Positions 12,258 through 22,900 of a stretch of 42,127 bases of DNA are shown piece after piece (the stretch's first letter is position 1; the number at the start of each line of letters is the position of its first letter). The position numbers were made by a program, and so were the translations under genes. A model generated the notes under the pieces. It was not told where the DNA came from and made no database searches. It was given only the letters and a program-made list of their open reading frames with translations. Origin of the DNA: Monoraphidium neglectum (Eukaryota > Chlorophyta > Chlorophyceae > Sphaeropleales > Selenastraceae); the NCBI RefSeq assembly GCF_000611645.1, contig NW_014013512.1:1-42127 (forward strand). Reading direction: 5' to 3'.

Positions 12258-15200
12258 ATGAGGCTTCTCAAGGGCACCGGAACCCATGCCAAATGGCCGC
12301 GAGCCCCGGCACGGGTCAAGCCGCGCGGCGGCCGCCGATGCACCGAGTGCGCAGCGCTGCGTCCCTCTCGGCGGCGCCTGTTTGGCGGCGAGGAGGAGGG
12401 CGAGGACCCGACTGAAAAATATGCGGATTGGATTGACGACGAGGCTGCATCAGGCTCGTCTACGGGGTCCAGCAGCCCCCGCAATGGCCTTGACCCCAAC
12501 CTCACGCCAGAGGTGGGTGACTGGTGGCAGTCCATTGCCCACTGCTGGCGCCTGGCTGGCGGCGCCTGCAGCAGGGGCGGGGCGCGCCTGCAAGAACACA
12601 ATCAGTCAGGTGCATCACCATGCCTCGTAAGCAGGAGGGCCTGGAGACGTCCCAACTGCGGCCTGAGTTGCAGGGTCGCCTGGCGTTGACCCCTGCCGAC
12701 GCGTCCACCGCCGCTGCTCCCGCCCGCGCACCACGCCGCCCGACAGGAGCGCTCCGCGGCGCTGCAGATGCTGCAGCGCTCCGGCCTCATGAGCATCAGC
12801 GCTATCAGGGAGGCGTACTTTGAGAGGGTTGCGCAGGTGTGAGGGTGGGATGTCGGGCGCATGCTGGGGGCCAGGTGCTGCAACCCCTTTGCATGCGCTT
12901 CTGCATTTCGCGCGTGCAAGGCCAGCGCTGTGCACACCAGCAAGTTCCTGACGAATTACGCATCAACAAAGGTGGAGGACAAAGGCTAGAACCTGAAAAA
13001 TCTCTCCACCCGCTTTCCCGCCCACCATCGTCCTCTGGCCCGGCAGGACCTGCAGCAGGCGTCCACCGCCGCGGGCGGCCCCGGCCCCAAGCCGGGCCTG
13101 CTGTGGGGCGAGCTCGCGGAGCTGGCGGACGAGCTGGGCGCTGACCTGGAGGCCGACTGGCTGGCAGCCGAGGAGGTGCTGACCACTACGGGGCGCGCCA
13201 AAAAGGAGGGAGGGCAGGCCCAGCTGATGCCGCGCCCGCGGCACCCGGGGGTGAGCGAGCCGCGAAACGGATAGCATCGGGGCCGCACCTGTTTGATCGG
13301 CGTCAGATGCTGCTCTGGCGTGTGTGGCGCTGCGCGCGGCGCTGGGTGCAGCGGCGGGTGTGTGTGGGCGCGACAACCCATGCAGCGGTTGCCGTGTGAG
13401 GCGACGCCACTTTTCATGCATGTCAAACGTGTTTGAATCGCCTCCGACCGACTGCCAGGGCGTGATTGATGACGAGCCGCCCGTCAAGCGGCCGACATGG
13501 GGCCGCGGCGCCAGCGGCAGCGACGACGAGGATGAGGATGGCCCGGGCTTTGAGCAGCAGCAGGAGGACGAGGAGGAGGCGCCGCCCGAGATCGGCGACA
13601 GCCGCCTGCTGGACGCTCTCGCCCGCTCGGCTGGCCTGCCGGGGCTCAGCGCGAGCGCCATGGACGAGGCCGCGCAGCAGCGCCAGACGCGTGAGATGGT
13701 CATCGCCGCGCGCCGCCGCGCGGTCGCCGCGCGGCTGGCCGCGACGGAGCTGCGGCCCGGCGCCGCGGGGGCGCCACCGCGGCCGCCGCAGGCGCCAGCG
13801 GCGCCGTCGCCATGGCAGCAGCGGACGCCCGTCGCGCCAGCGCCACCGGGCACGCCGGCCGCTCCCCGGATTCCCCCTGGCGCGCGGCGGCCATCTCTGG
13901 AAGAGTTCATTGCCCAAAGGCAAGCCGCCAAGGACGCCGAGCGCCGCCGCGCGCCTGCGGCCCCCGACAAGATCGCCGCCGCGCGCGCCAGGCTCCGCGC
14001 CCTCAGCAGCACGGGCGCCGCCGGCGCGGCGCGCGTCTCGGCGGCGCTCGCGGGCGCGACGGCGCCGCTCGCGCGGCCGCAGCTGCGGCCGCCGGGCAAG
14101 GGGGAAGATCAGGAGGAGCCTTGGGAAGACGAGGAGACAAACGACAAATCTCCAAAGGACGAGTTTGGAGCGGAGTACTGGAGAAACATGGCCGCGACCC
14201 TTGGCAGCGAGGGCGCCCAGTCAACAGGCGCGCGCGGCGCCGGCGCCGGGGCTGCTTCTCTGCCGCGGCTGCAGGCGGCGCAGCTGGAGGCGGTGCGGCG
14301 CGCGGAGCAGGCGCTGAGGGCGGCGGCCGGCGGCGGGCTGGTGCAGCCGGCGCGCCCGGGCGCGCCTGAGGGCAGTGGCGCCGCGTGGCAGCAGGCCAAG
14401 CAGCAGCCGCAACAGCAGCAGCAGCAAGAGGGGTCTGAGCAGGAGCAGGATGGTTGGGCGGCCGAAGACGAGGGAGAGGCAGAGCAGGGCGGTTTTGATG
14501 CGGAGTATTGGCGCGGGCTTGCTCAGACCATCGGCAACCAGGGCTCCCCGCCACCAGCCGCCGGCGCCCGCGCAGCGGCGCCAGGCGCGGCCGCCGCGCG
14601 GCCGCCTCGGCTGCAGCAGGGGCAGTTCGAGGCGGTGCGGCGGGCGGAGCAGGCGTTGAAGGGCCTGGCGGGCGGGGGCCCCGCGCGGCCGGCGCGGCCG
14701 GGCGCCCCGGAGGGCAGCGGCGCGGCGTGGCAGCAGGCGAAGCTGCAGCCCGTCCAGCAGCAAGGCCCGCAGCAATTGCAGCAGGCGGAGGATGAGGGCG
14801 AGGCAGCTTGGTCGGAGGAGGGTGAGGAGGAGGACGGCGGTGAGTTTGGCGCAGACTACTGGCGCAACATGGCGGAGTCCTTGAAAAGCGACGGTGGTAC
14901 CAGCAGCAGCAACAGCAGCAGCAGCAGCCAGCTGCCGCCGCAAGCGCAAGAGGCGCAGCGGCGCGCCGCCGAGCGGCTCAAGGGGTTCGCAGTGGCGCCA
15001 CTGGCCGGGGCCGCCGTGCGGCCGCCAGCGGTGCGGCCTGGAGCGCCAGTGCCCGCTGCTGGGCAGCAGAGGCAGCGGCAGCAGCCCCTGCAGACCCCGC
15101 AGCAGCCAAAGCTTTCTGCGGGGCAGGCGGCTGCGGTGGATCGCGCCAGCAAGGCTCTGGGTGGCAGCAACCTCAAGCGGCCCCAGCAGCAGCCCAAGAG

Positions 15201-16218
15201 CCAGCAGCAGCAGCAGCAGCAGGTGGAGGAGCAGGAGGAAGAGTCCTCATGGGCTGACGAGGGCGAAGAGGAGGAGATCGACCAGTTTGGCGCTGACTTC
15301 TGGCGTGGCATGGCTGAGTCGATCGCCAGCGGTGCAGGCGGCAACTCGGGGTCTGGCAAGCAGCAGGCGCCGCAGACGCCGTCAGCCGCGCAGGTGCGCG
15401 CCGCTGAGCGGCTCAAGGGATTGTCAGTGGCAACGGCGGCCCGTGCAGCTGCGCGACCGCCGCCGGCACGACCGGGGGTGCCTGCACAGCAGGAGGAGCA
15501 GCGGCGAGAGCGGCGGCGGGAGGGGAAGCCCGCGGGCCAGCAGCAGCAGCAGCAGCCACAGCTATCGGCAGAGCAGGTTGCGGCGGTCGAGCGTGCCAGC
15601 AAGGCTCTAGGCGGCAGCAATCTCAGGCGCCCTCAGCAACAGCAGGAGCGGCAGGGGAAGCAGCAGCAACAGCAGGAGCAGCAGGAGCAGCACGAGGAGG
15701 AGCAGCTCACTACCCAGGAGCATCAAAAGCAGGTCAAGTCGCAGCTCAGCTACCCGCAGAAGCCTGAGCTGTCAGCAGAGCAGGCGGCTGCCCTGGAGCG
15801 AGCCAGCCAAGCATTGGGTGGCAGCAACCTCAAGCGGCCACAGCAGCACCAGCAGCATCAGCAGCACCAGCAGCCGAAGCAGCTGTCAAAGCAACCCCCG
15901 CCACCCCCGTCTCTGTCGGCCGAGCAGGCTGCGGCGCTGGAGCGCGCCAGCCAGGCGCGGGGCAGCAGCCAGCTGCGTCAGCCACCACCACGGCCCGCTC
16001 AGGATGAGAATGCCGCCAGCGAGGGCTCGGCCCCTGCCAGCTCGCGCGTTCCAGGGAGAGGCGGCGGCCGCGGGCGCTTTGGCCGGGGCCGCGGCGGCAG
16101 GGGCGGCGGCCGCGGAGGTGGCCGCAGCGGCGGGGCGCGCGGCGGCGGCTCCGGCGGCGCCCTGCAGCGAGACGGGGCTGCATTTGCACCTGTTGCTGGC
16201 CAACAGGTGCAAACGTGA
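12258..16218 (+). CDS. unrecognised multi-repeat Trp/Arg-sticker protein with RGG tail (1119 aa)
   Basis: Exons 12258..12512, 12747..12836, 12921..12971, 13047..13250 and 13459..16218 are all phase 0 and give 1119 residues. I do not recognise the family. Residues 1-40 are basic and could be a plastid transit peptide. Residues 50-200 include acidic and helical segments (DPTEKYADWIDDEAA, AIREAYFERVAQ, GLLWGELAELADELGA). From about residue 420 four units appear: a Trp in an acidic patch, 12-14 residues, then F[GD]A[ED][YF]WR[NG][ML]A. The cores start at residues 436, 546, 663 and 810. Between and after them lie eight Ala/Gln/Arg-rich helices, several ending GGSN, and long poly-Gln. The C-terminus (about 1065-1100) is Arg/Gly-rich (RGG type). 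The acidic, disordered, multivalent design suggests a scaffold or condensate protein, possibly RNA-binding; function is inferred only. Exon 3 uses an AAG acceptor and is the least certain. Confidence 0.72.
14122..14193 (+). repeat. W-acidic/YWR unit 1
   Basis: Trp in an acidic patch (EEPWEDEE, Trp codon at 14122) is followed 14 residues later by FGAEYWRNMA (14164-14193). Confidence 0.9.
14269..14334 (+). repeat. Ala/Gln/Arg helix repeat 1
   Basis: Encodes LQAAQLEAVRRAEQALR plus a Gly/Ala end. It is nearly identical to the copy at 14611 and follows YWR unit 1. Confidence 0.85.
14455..14523 (+). repeat. W-acidic/YWR unit 2
   Basis: DGWAAEDE (Trp codon at 14455) is followed 13 residues later by FDAEYWRGLA (14494-14523). 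The core starts 110 residues after unit 1. Confidence 0.9.
14611..14676 (+). repeat. Ala/Gln/Arg helix repeat 2
   Basis: Encodes LQQGQFEAVRRAEQALKG. The sequence after it (RPGAPEGSGAAWQQAK) also repeats that after helix 1, showing that a unit of about 110 residues was duplicated. Confidence 0.85.
14809..14874 (+). repeat. W-acidic/YWR unit 3
   Basis: AAWSEEGEEE (Trp codon at 14809) is followed 12 residues later by FGADYWRNMA (14845-14874). Confidence 0.9.
14941..15189 (+). repeat. helix repeats 3 and 4
   Basis: 14941-14994 encodes QAQEAQRRAAERLKGFAV. 15112-15189 encodes LSAGQAAAVDRASKALGGSN and a KRPQQ end. They mark a second helix subtype that recurs downstream. Confidence 0.85.
15250..15315 (+). 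repeat. W-acidic/FWR unit 4
   Basis: SSWADEGEEEE (Trp codon at 15250) is followed 12 residues later by FGADFWRGMA (15286-15315). Tyr is replaced by Phe; Trp-Arg is kept. Confidence 0.9.
15382..15984 (+). repeat. helix repeats 5 to 8
   Basis: Copies start at 15382 (SAAQVRAAERLKGLSV), 15562 (LSAEQVAAVERASKALGGSN), 15769 (LSAEQAAALERASQALGGSN) and 15913 (LSAEQAAALERASQARGSSQ). Gln-rich linkers separate them. No YWR core accompanies the last three. Confidence 0.85.
16051..16164 (+). other. RGG-type Arg/Gly-rich tail
   Basis: About 35 codons of Gly, Arg and a single Phe (for example GRGGGRGRFGRGRGG). Such tails commonly bind RNA and are arginine-methylated. The position is near the C-terminus of the repeat protein. 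Confidence 0.85.
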
Positions 16219-17614
16219 ACCATGAGTAATCACCGCGCTGAAACTGACGCATGGTTGGCCAGGCAACTGCACACATTGGAATGTGGCTGAACCGGACGGT
16301 CTGCTTACTCAAGAGTGACGGGTTACTCAGCTTGCATCGATGCATCAACAGTGTGAGAGCAGCCCTAGTGCACGCATGCTCGTACAAAAGCCAGCCTCTA
16401 GCAGCGCAGCATTTTCCTGGGCGAGTGCTTCGGCGCGCACCCAGCACGGCACTCGCCTTTTGTAGGCAAGCAGGGCGTACCAAGTGGGATGCCAGCCACG
16501 ACTGCCAGGTGGCGTGTAGGATCACCAGGCGCACAAACGCGTGCGAGGGCGCACATAGCGCTCGTTCGCAGCTTGGGGCGCGGGGAGCTGGGAGTCAGAA
16601 TAGGGGCGGAGCGTCCAAGCGGCAAGCGAGCAGATGGAGCGGCGGCAGGCAGTCGGACGTGACGCAACATCATAAAACTGTAGTCCCGGCATCTACACGC
16701 ACAAAAGGCTTTGAGAGGGCAGGCAAACATGCGTCTTTCAGCAGCCGGTGCTTCCAAAGCAGAGCAGGATACATGCTACCCTAAAGGCAGATGGGGGGGG
16801 ACCAATGCTTGTGTGCAGCAGAAGGGCGCAAAACCGGGGCCTCATAGGCTCAAAACGCGCACAGGAGCGGCGGCAATAACACGGTGCAGCACGACAGGGT
16901 GGCAAGAGTATGTAAGGGGGGCTCTTGCATGGGTTGGATTCCTGGATGTGTTCATGTTTGAGGGTGTGGTGGGGGGAGAAGAGGTCTAGTGCGGAGGAGC
17001 GGCGCCATGCACGGCTGGCATGGTTTGAAAGGGTGAAACGGCGAGGTGTGCGGCGCCGCGGCGTTCACGTCAAACAGACGGATTATTGTCTGCTGCCATT
17101 GGCCATGGCATGCTGGAAAAAGCACCAAACCTGTGCAACTTAACTCCGCCTGAAGGTTGGAGTCTAGTGACTACCCCTTCTTGCAAGATTGTGGTGGGGC
17201 CTGGTGTGTGTCCTGCCTGCTGCGCGTGTAATGTGTCTGTCTGCACCAAACGTACCAAGGGACACGGGACGCCACAAAGCACGCAAGCCCAGCAGTGCAT
17301 GTGCGGCCGGCAGCATGCAGCCGCCGGCCCAACAACCAACGACAGACGCAGTAGCAAGACATGCGCAATTTCGCAAACTCTGCTCGCTGGCCAATTGCAG
17401 AGGACCTGCAAAGGGCCAGCGGGCCGTGATCACCAGCCGTGTCCCGCCGGGCACACCTTCTCGATCCCAGATAGCGCGCGAGGTGCCACGCACCCAGCCA
17501 CCTCCTAGGTACCAGTTCTGTGCACGATCAGCAACACTCCGGCCTCCAAAAGTTTTGTGAGGCACCCCGGGGGTGTGGGGTAGGGGATGGCGTCACGTGG
17601 GCCCCGTCGCGGCG
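16219..17614. other. convergent 3' intergenic stretch
   Basis: Lies between the repeat-protein stop (+) and the GNAT stop (-). No supported gene. TGTAA occurs on the + strand at 16911-16915 and 17227-17231; the first, about 690 bases past the stop, is a weak poly(A) candidate. I found no TGTAA for the GNAT gene on the minus strand. Confidence 0.4.
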
Positions 17615-18743
17615 TCACGTGACGCGCAGGCCGCGGCGCACGTTGGCGAGGGCCTTGAACATTTCCCTGCAGTCATCCGGCTCTGAGAAGCCGTTTGAGG
17701 AGTAGAACCTCTGGGCCGACGCGACAGACAGCAGCTTGATGCCGCGCAGGCACGCGGAGCAGTCTGGCGCGCAGGCGGGGGCGGCCGCAGCCGGGGCTGG
17801 GGGCGCGGCGCCGGCGCAGTCGAGCGCGGCGCGCAGCAGGGCGTGGTCGTTGGACAGCGCGAACGCCTCGACTGCAGGGATTGTGCAGGCAGGGCGGGGC
17901 GAGGAGAGGCGTGAAGGCAGGAGCCAGCATAGGTAAGGCCACGAGGGAGGGTGTCTTGCATGTTTTTGGGCCTCTTGGGATTCAACACAGAACCCGTCTC
18001 GCCTCACCGTGTCAGTACAAGGGATGCATGCCCCGCGCCCCGCGCCCGGCTGGCCCCCCACCGTGCTGCAGCAGCAGGGAGCCGTAGCCCTTGCCGGGCT
18101 GGTTGATGCAGATGAGCTCGACGTACACATGGGGAAACACCTCACTGCTGCCGCCGCCGGCGGCCCCGGCGCCGCCCATGGCTTCGCCCACGCCCGCGCC
18201 CTTGCCCGCCGCCGCGGCCGCGGCCGCCGCTCCCTGCTTCTTGCTCGCGGGCCGCGGGTAGTGCAGCGCGCCCCCCACGACCTCGCCGCCCGCCTCGAGG
18301 GTGGACAAGAAGACGCTCCGCGCCGCACGCAGCGCCGCGGCGTCGCCGGCGGCGCGCGCGGCGTCGACCTTGGCCAGCTGCTCCGCGGCCATGGTTGCGA
18401 GCTGCAGGCACACAAAGCGGTTGCGGTCCTTCACGAGGCCCGAGGTCAGGCGCGCCAGGAGGGCGGGCGTCCACTGGGTCGAGGGAAGGGTCTCGGCGCG
18501 CACGACTGCGGGCGCCTCTTGCAGGGTTTCGGTGGCGGACAGCTCCTCAGGCTCGCCCCACACGGCGGCAATTGACCAAGTGGGTGTGGCGGGCATGCCG
18601 GGGATCACGTTTGCAGGCGGAGGCGCGCCCGCGGCAGGTTCGGGCCCGTTGGCGAGGGCGCAGGCAGCGACATGCGACGAGGCGTATGCTGCCGGGCCGT
18701 CGCCCGGCAAACACCCAACGCTATTCATAGGCTCGAACGGCAT
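17615..18743 (-). CDS. GNAT-family N-acetyltransferase
   Basis: Two exons, complement of 17615..17871 and 18062..18743, give 312 residues; the intron is phase 1. The C-terminal half has the GNAT core. VYVELICINQPGKGYGSLLL is the beta-4 strand and acetyl-CoA pyrophosphate loop, and LLSVASAQRFYSSNGF is the motif-B region where the family has AxxFYxxxGF. In the loop the usual first Arg/Gln of R/Q-x-x-G-x-G is Pro (PGKGYG). An Ala-rich insert of about 40 residues precedes beta-4, and another Ala/Pro/Cys-rich insert sits between the motifs. The N-terminal 80 residues have no recognisable domain. The substrate is unknown. The start is the ATG at 18743. Confidence 0.8.
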
Positions 18744-19963
18744 ACTGCTCGAATGCTGGGCGGTGCTGGCAAGGACTGGGGGAATCGCGGTGTATCGAAC
18801 GCGACGCAGCAGATCGACCAGGCGCTGCGCGCGTTCAGTAGTGATTCGAAATCATTGTGTAGGTGCTAAAGAGACCGACGTGGGCCCGAGGAGGTAGACT
18901 GGGGCCGGCTACGATAGTGTGCGGCACGCAAACGAAGGGGTATGAACAGCAAGATGTCGTTGAGAGCAACATTTTGTCTTATATTATGAAGATGGCTGCG
19001 CCGTGCAGGTTCGAGTCAAAAAACGGTGCCTACATCCTGCTGGTGACGAGCCGACCCCTTGTGTGCATCATGCGCAAAACAACGCCCTTTGCGCAACACG
19101 GTACATTTGGTCTTTGTTGACGTACAAGATTTTGATGGCCATCCACTTATTGCTGAACTTGAAGCCAACAGGCCCAATGTTATCTGGCACGCCCAGCATC
19201 CGGTCAACGCATTGTTGACCTGTGCCAGCTGCCACTCAAGTTGGCACGCAACCTGTGAGGCCGCCACAGACGGCTTCCAGGTGGCACATGAGATGTACCC
19301 CGAACACGATCGTAATTACTGTACTGGCACTTTGTTGCTGACCTCGCCACGCTGCACACCTAGTCACCCGCCTGGTCCTCTGAGATGCAGCACACCGTGC
19401 TGCCAGTGTCCGGCGCGCCCGGCAGCGGTTTACAAGGTGCATCTGGCACTTTATTGTACAATGGGTGGCAAAGCGCCACAGCAGCCCAGACCGCAGCAAT
19501 AGGCGGGGGGCATCAGGCAAGCAGGAGTTTAAAGCTCGGTACGAGCGCAAACAGGGGTTGCAACAGCAGTGCAAGACGGCACATAGGCTTTCCAGTGCCT
19601 GGACACGCCACCACACCGCAGCACCCTGGCGCTGCATTGTTTCAGCTGTCATGCGTGGTTTGTAAGTGCAAGTGCACCAGCTTGTGCATTTGTGCAACAC
19701 TCAGGCAAGGACAGGGCATGCACATGTGCCTTCGGGCATCCTTTGTGCAAGGTAAGCGGATCTGCACAGCAATATTGCAACTGCAAAGCTCAAAGCAAGT
19801 CGCTGCATGCACACATGCAGCTGGCTCCTAATTCACATGCTGAAAGGGCATCTGTGCCTGACCAGGCACAAACGGCACTCTCAGACACAGATAATGGCCC
19901 TGTCTGAAGCCACAGAGAGGCCGGCAGCATTTGCCCCATCGCATCAGCGAAGACTGACGCTGC
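18744..19963. other. intergenic between two minus-strand genes
   Basis: This holds the GNAT promoter and the YSL 3' flank. No supported gene. A minus-strand TGTAA at 19429-19433 is a candidate poly(A) signal for the YSL gene, about 530 bases past its stop. Confidence 0.4.
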
Positions 19964-22900
19964 TCACGTCGGGACGCGGTCGCTGCCGCCCGCCCAGAAG
20001 CCCATGCAGTAGGGCAGCGTGCAGAGGCCAGCCCCCTTGGGGTAGAAGCCCATGCACAACGGCGGCACCTTCTGCACGATGGCCAGGATCGAGCTGGGGA
20101 TGGCCCAGAGGCCGTCGCCCACCAGGAGGCCGGCGCCGACGGTCGTGGCCAGCTCGGCGGCTGAGTCCTTGTCGAAGAACTCCCAGATGTGCATGATGAT
20201 GGACCCCATCCAGAAGTCGATGGCCTGCAATTGAGGGGTTGTTTGGTTTGGGTAGTGGTGCGAGTTTGATTGGTGCATTGGGGATGACGCACTCGCACTC
20301 TGCAAACTTGTGGGAAAGCTCGTGTGTGATCTCCTGTGTATCACACAGCATTCTCAACAACCAGCACAGCGCAAGCGTCACGGCCTAAGGTCATGCGCGC
20401 GGGCCTCGCGGCGGCGTCCCAGTGTTGCTGGGTGTTGCAGCCGTGACGACGGCGGGACCCACCGATGCGGCGCCGATGTAGAAGGGGATGGACATGGCCA
20501 TGGGGCTGGGCACCCACTTGGCAAAGCGGCGGGGCAGCAGGTCGCGCACGAGGCACATGAGGATGCCTGTTGGTGGGGTCGGGGAGGCGCGGGGGGCCGG
20601 GAGAGTGCACGTCTGTTGTGTGGTGCGAGTGACGCTCAGGGCTTGCGGGAAGAGGCAGAGTTGCTCGCCGAAGAAAAGGCAACGCAATGCGCCTCCCAAC
20701 GGCTGACAGGCCGGCAGGTGCGCTGGGCTCATCGCTCGGCTCATACATTCACCCCCGACAGCCACCCCCAAACCACACACCCGCGAGGAAGAACACGGCC
20801 ATGAGGGTGGTGCAGTACTTGGGGAGGGCGCCAAAACCCTTGGTGCCGATGACGGCCATGCCGCGGTAGATGTCGGCGAAGGGGGTGGGGTAGGGGCCGC
20901 CGGGGACATTCACCTGCGCGCGGCGGCGATGGCGTCGCCCAAGCATGTTTACACATGCATGTGATATTACCCAAGCAGTGGTATCACCCAACCAAATCCT
21001 GATCACCGGTAGGCAACTGGGTCGGGCTGTGGGGCTGCGCACGCCGTCCACAATCCTGGCACAGCCTCGATCGCGACTCGCACCTGGCCAGTCTTGTAGA
21101 AGAGCATGAAGGCGTAGGGCCCCATGACGCACCCAACAAGCCCACCAACCAGCTGGGCCAAGAACATGGCGCGCGGCGCTGTCAGGGTCACGTAGCCTGC
21201 AAATCAGGCGCAGGACGAGGAGGGCGGGTGAGGGGCAGGATACATCAACTTGCGCGATAGCACCAAATTGCCTAAGATCGTAGCAGTTCTTGCAACCGCA
21301 GCAATGCCTTGAGTTGTGCAGATCTGTGCACATCTTGCTGCAGGGTGCGCTTGAATCATCGTTCAGTTTTGCCCCCCCCCCCTCTTCCATCCAGGAAGAC
21401 AACAAAACCCAAAACCCATCACCAGCCGGCTGACGCCCACCTGTCCTGAAGTCACCCATAAGGGTCGCGGCGGCGCTTGTGGCGTTCAGCACGACACCAC
21501 AGACGCCCAGGCCCACAATGACACCATTGCCCTGCAACAATAGGGTACGGAGAGAGTTGCATTTTATTGCATCAAAATGTGTACGGTATAACACACCGAC
21601 TTACTTCTGATAGCGTGTCATCCCAGACGGGCGCACAAGACTCCCAAAACAGCAAGCTGGCGCAGTCGATGGGTGCACCAAGCGCGCATTGCCCTTGACA
21701 GTCACCTCAACACCGGCCCATGCGGCGAAGATGAAGAGGCACAGCTTGCCGTACATGCTCGACTGCAGGTCAAAGGTTGCAATTGGCGGCACGCAGCGGT
21801 CAGATGTGGCATGTGCGCGCAAGATTTGCCTATGCTTCTGACGAGTCAAGCATCCATAACCTACAAACAATTGCAGGCCCTGTGGGAGTTGCATTTCTAC
21901 AGCCGACTCACCATGTCCCAGTCAGTGAGGCCGCAGCCGTAGCTGTTAGGAAGGGCAAACAGCGGCGACACGATGTATGCCACCTGGAGGGTTGAGGAGG
22001 GTTGGGGGGAGAGCAAGGAGGATCAGAGACAGTAGGGTGAGTGTGTGCCAGACAGGCAAAGCTGACACTCAGAGCGCCAGCTGTGCGCACGAAGCCCCGC
22101 CTGTGGACCCCAGAATGTGCCGCCTTGCTGGATTGCTCTGAATGCAACGCAGGCCCTCGTGTTGCTCTGGATGACTCAATCCACGGCCTTTCAACCAGGT
22201 TTCTTACCAGGACGTAGTACCACTTAATGGGGGTGTACACCATCGGCAGGAAGATGGTGGACAGGATGGCCAGGCCGCCGTAGCCCAGGGGTACCAGCTG
22301 CCAGGGGATCACCTCCCGCAGGAACACGGCCGTGCGCAGGCGGCGCTGTTTTGAGGAAGGGGGGGGGGATAGCGTTGGTTGGGGAGGGGGACAGGAGGGA
22401 CAGTTTGACCAAAGGAGGTAGGCGTGGGTTGCCACGTGTGTGCGGTCACGATGCCAATCACGGGTGATTTACAGGGATACAGCTGTGTCAAACTGTTTTG
22501 ATAGGTGGGTCACAATGGGGAACGCAGCATTATGCATCTGCTCTAATTTCTTTCACACTTCTCTGCTTGGTGCTAAGATCCCCCGGTCCCCAAAGAAACA
22601 GGGGTCCTTCAGCACCCGCCTCACCTCGGCGGGGGTCTCCTTGAACTGCAGCAGGTCGTCTTCGGCCTCGTCCTCGTCCACAACCAGGCCGTCAGCAAAC
22701 GCCGGGGGCCTGTGGTGCTCCTGCACAGCCTTGCCGCCCTTGACCATGCCGGCGTCAGAGCTCTTCGCCACCCGCTTCGAGGCGGCAATGACGTTGAGTG
22801 TGCCGGTCACGGCACCGGCTTCCTTGGACGCGGCCGGCGCCGTGGCGGGGGCCTCAAACTGCGCGGGGTCGTCGCTATCCTCGGACTCTGAGATCAGGGT

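Noticed and set aside
14221..15620. Long antisense frames rich in Leu or Cys under the repeat protein
   Set aside because: They are translations of CAG/GCG repeats on the other strand; the + frame has phase-consistent exons and protein-level repeats.
17615..18743. GNAT gene as a pseudogene because Pro replaces the loop Arg/Gln
   Set aside because: The frame and intron phase are intact and the rest of the acetyl-CoA loop and motif B are present.
18950..19030. Possible tRNA (GGTTCGAGTC resembles a B box)
   Set aside because: No acceptor stem, anticodon arm or A box could be paired around it.
19059..19502. Plus-strand frame with Cys/His pairs resembling a zinc finger
   Set aside because: Spacing fits no known finger and the region is the 3' flank of the YSL gene.
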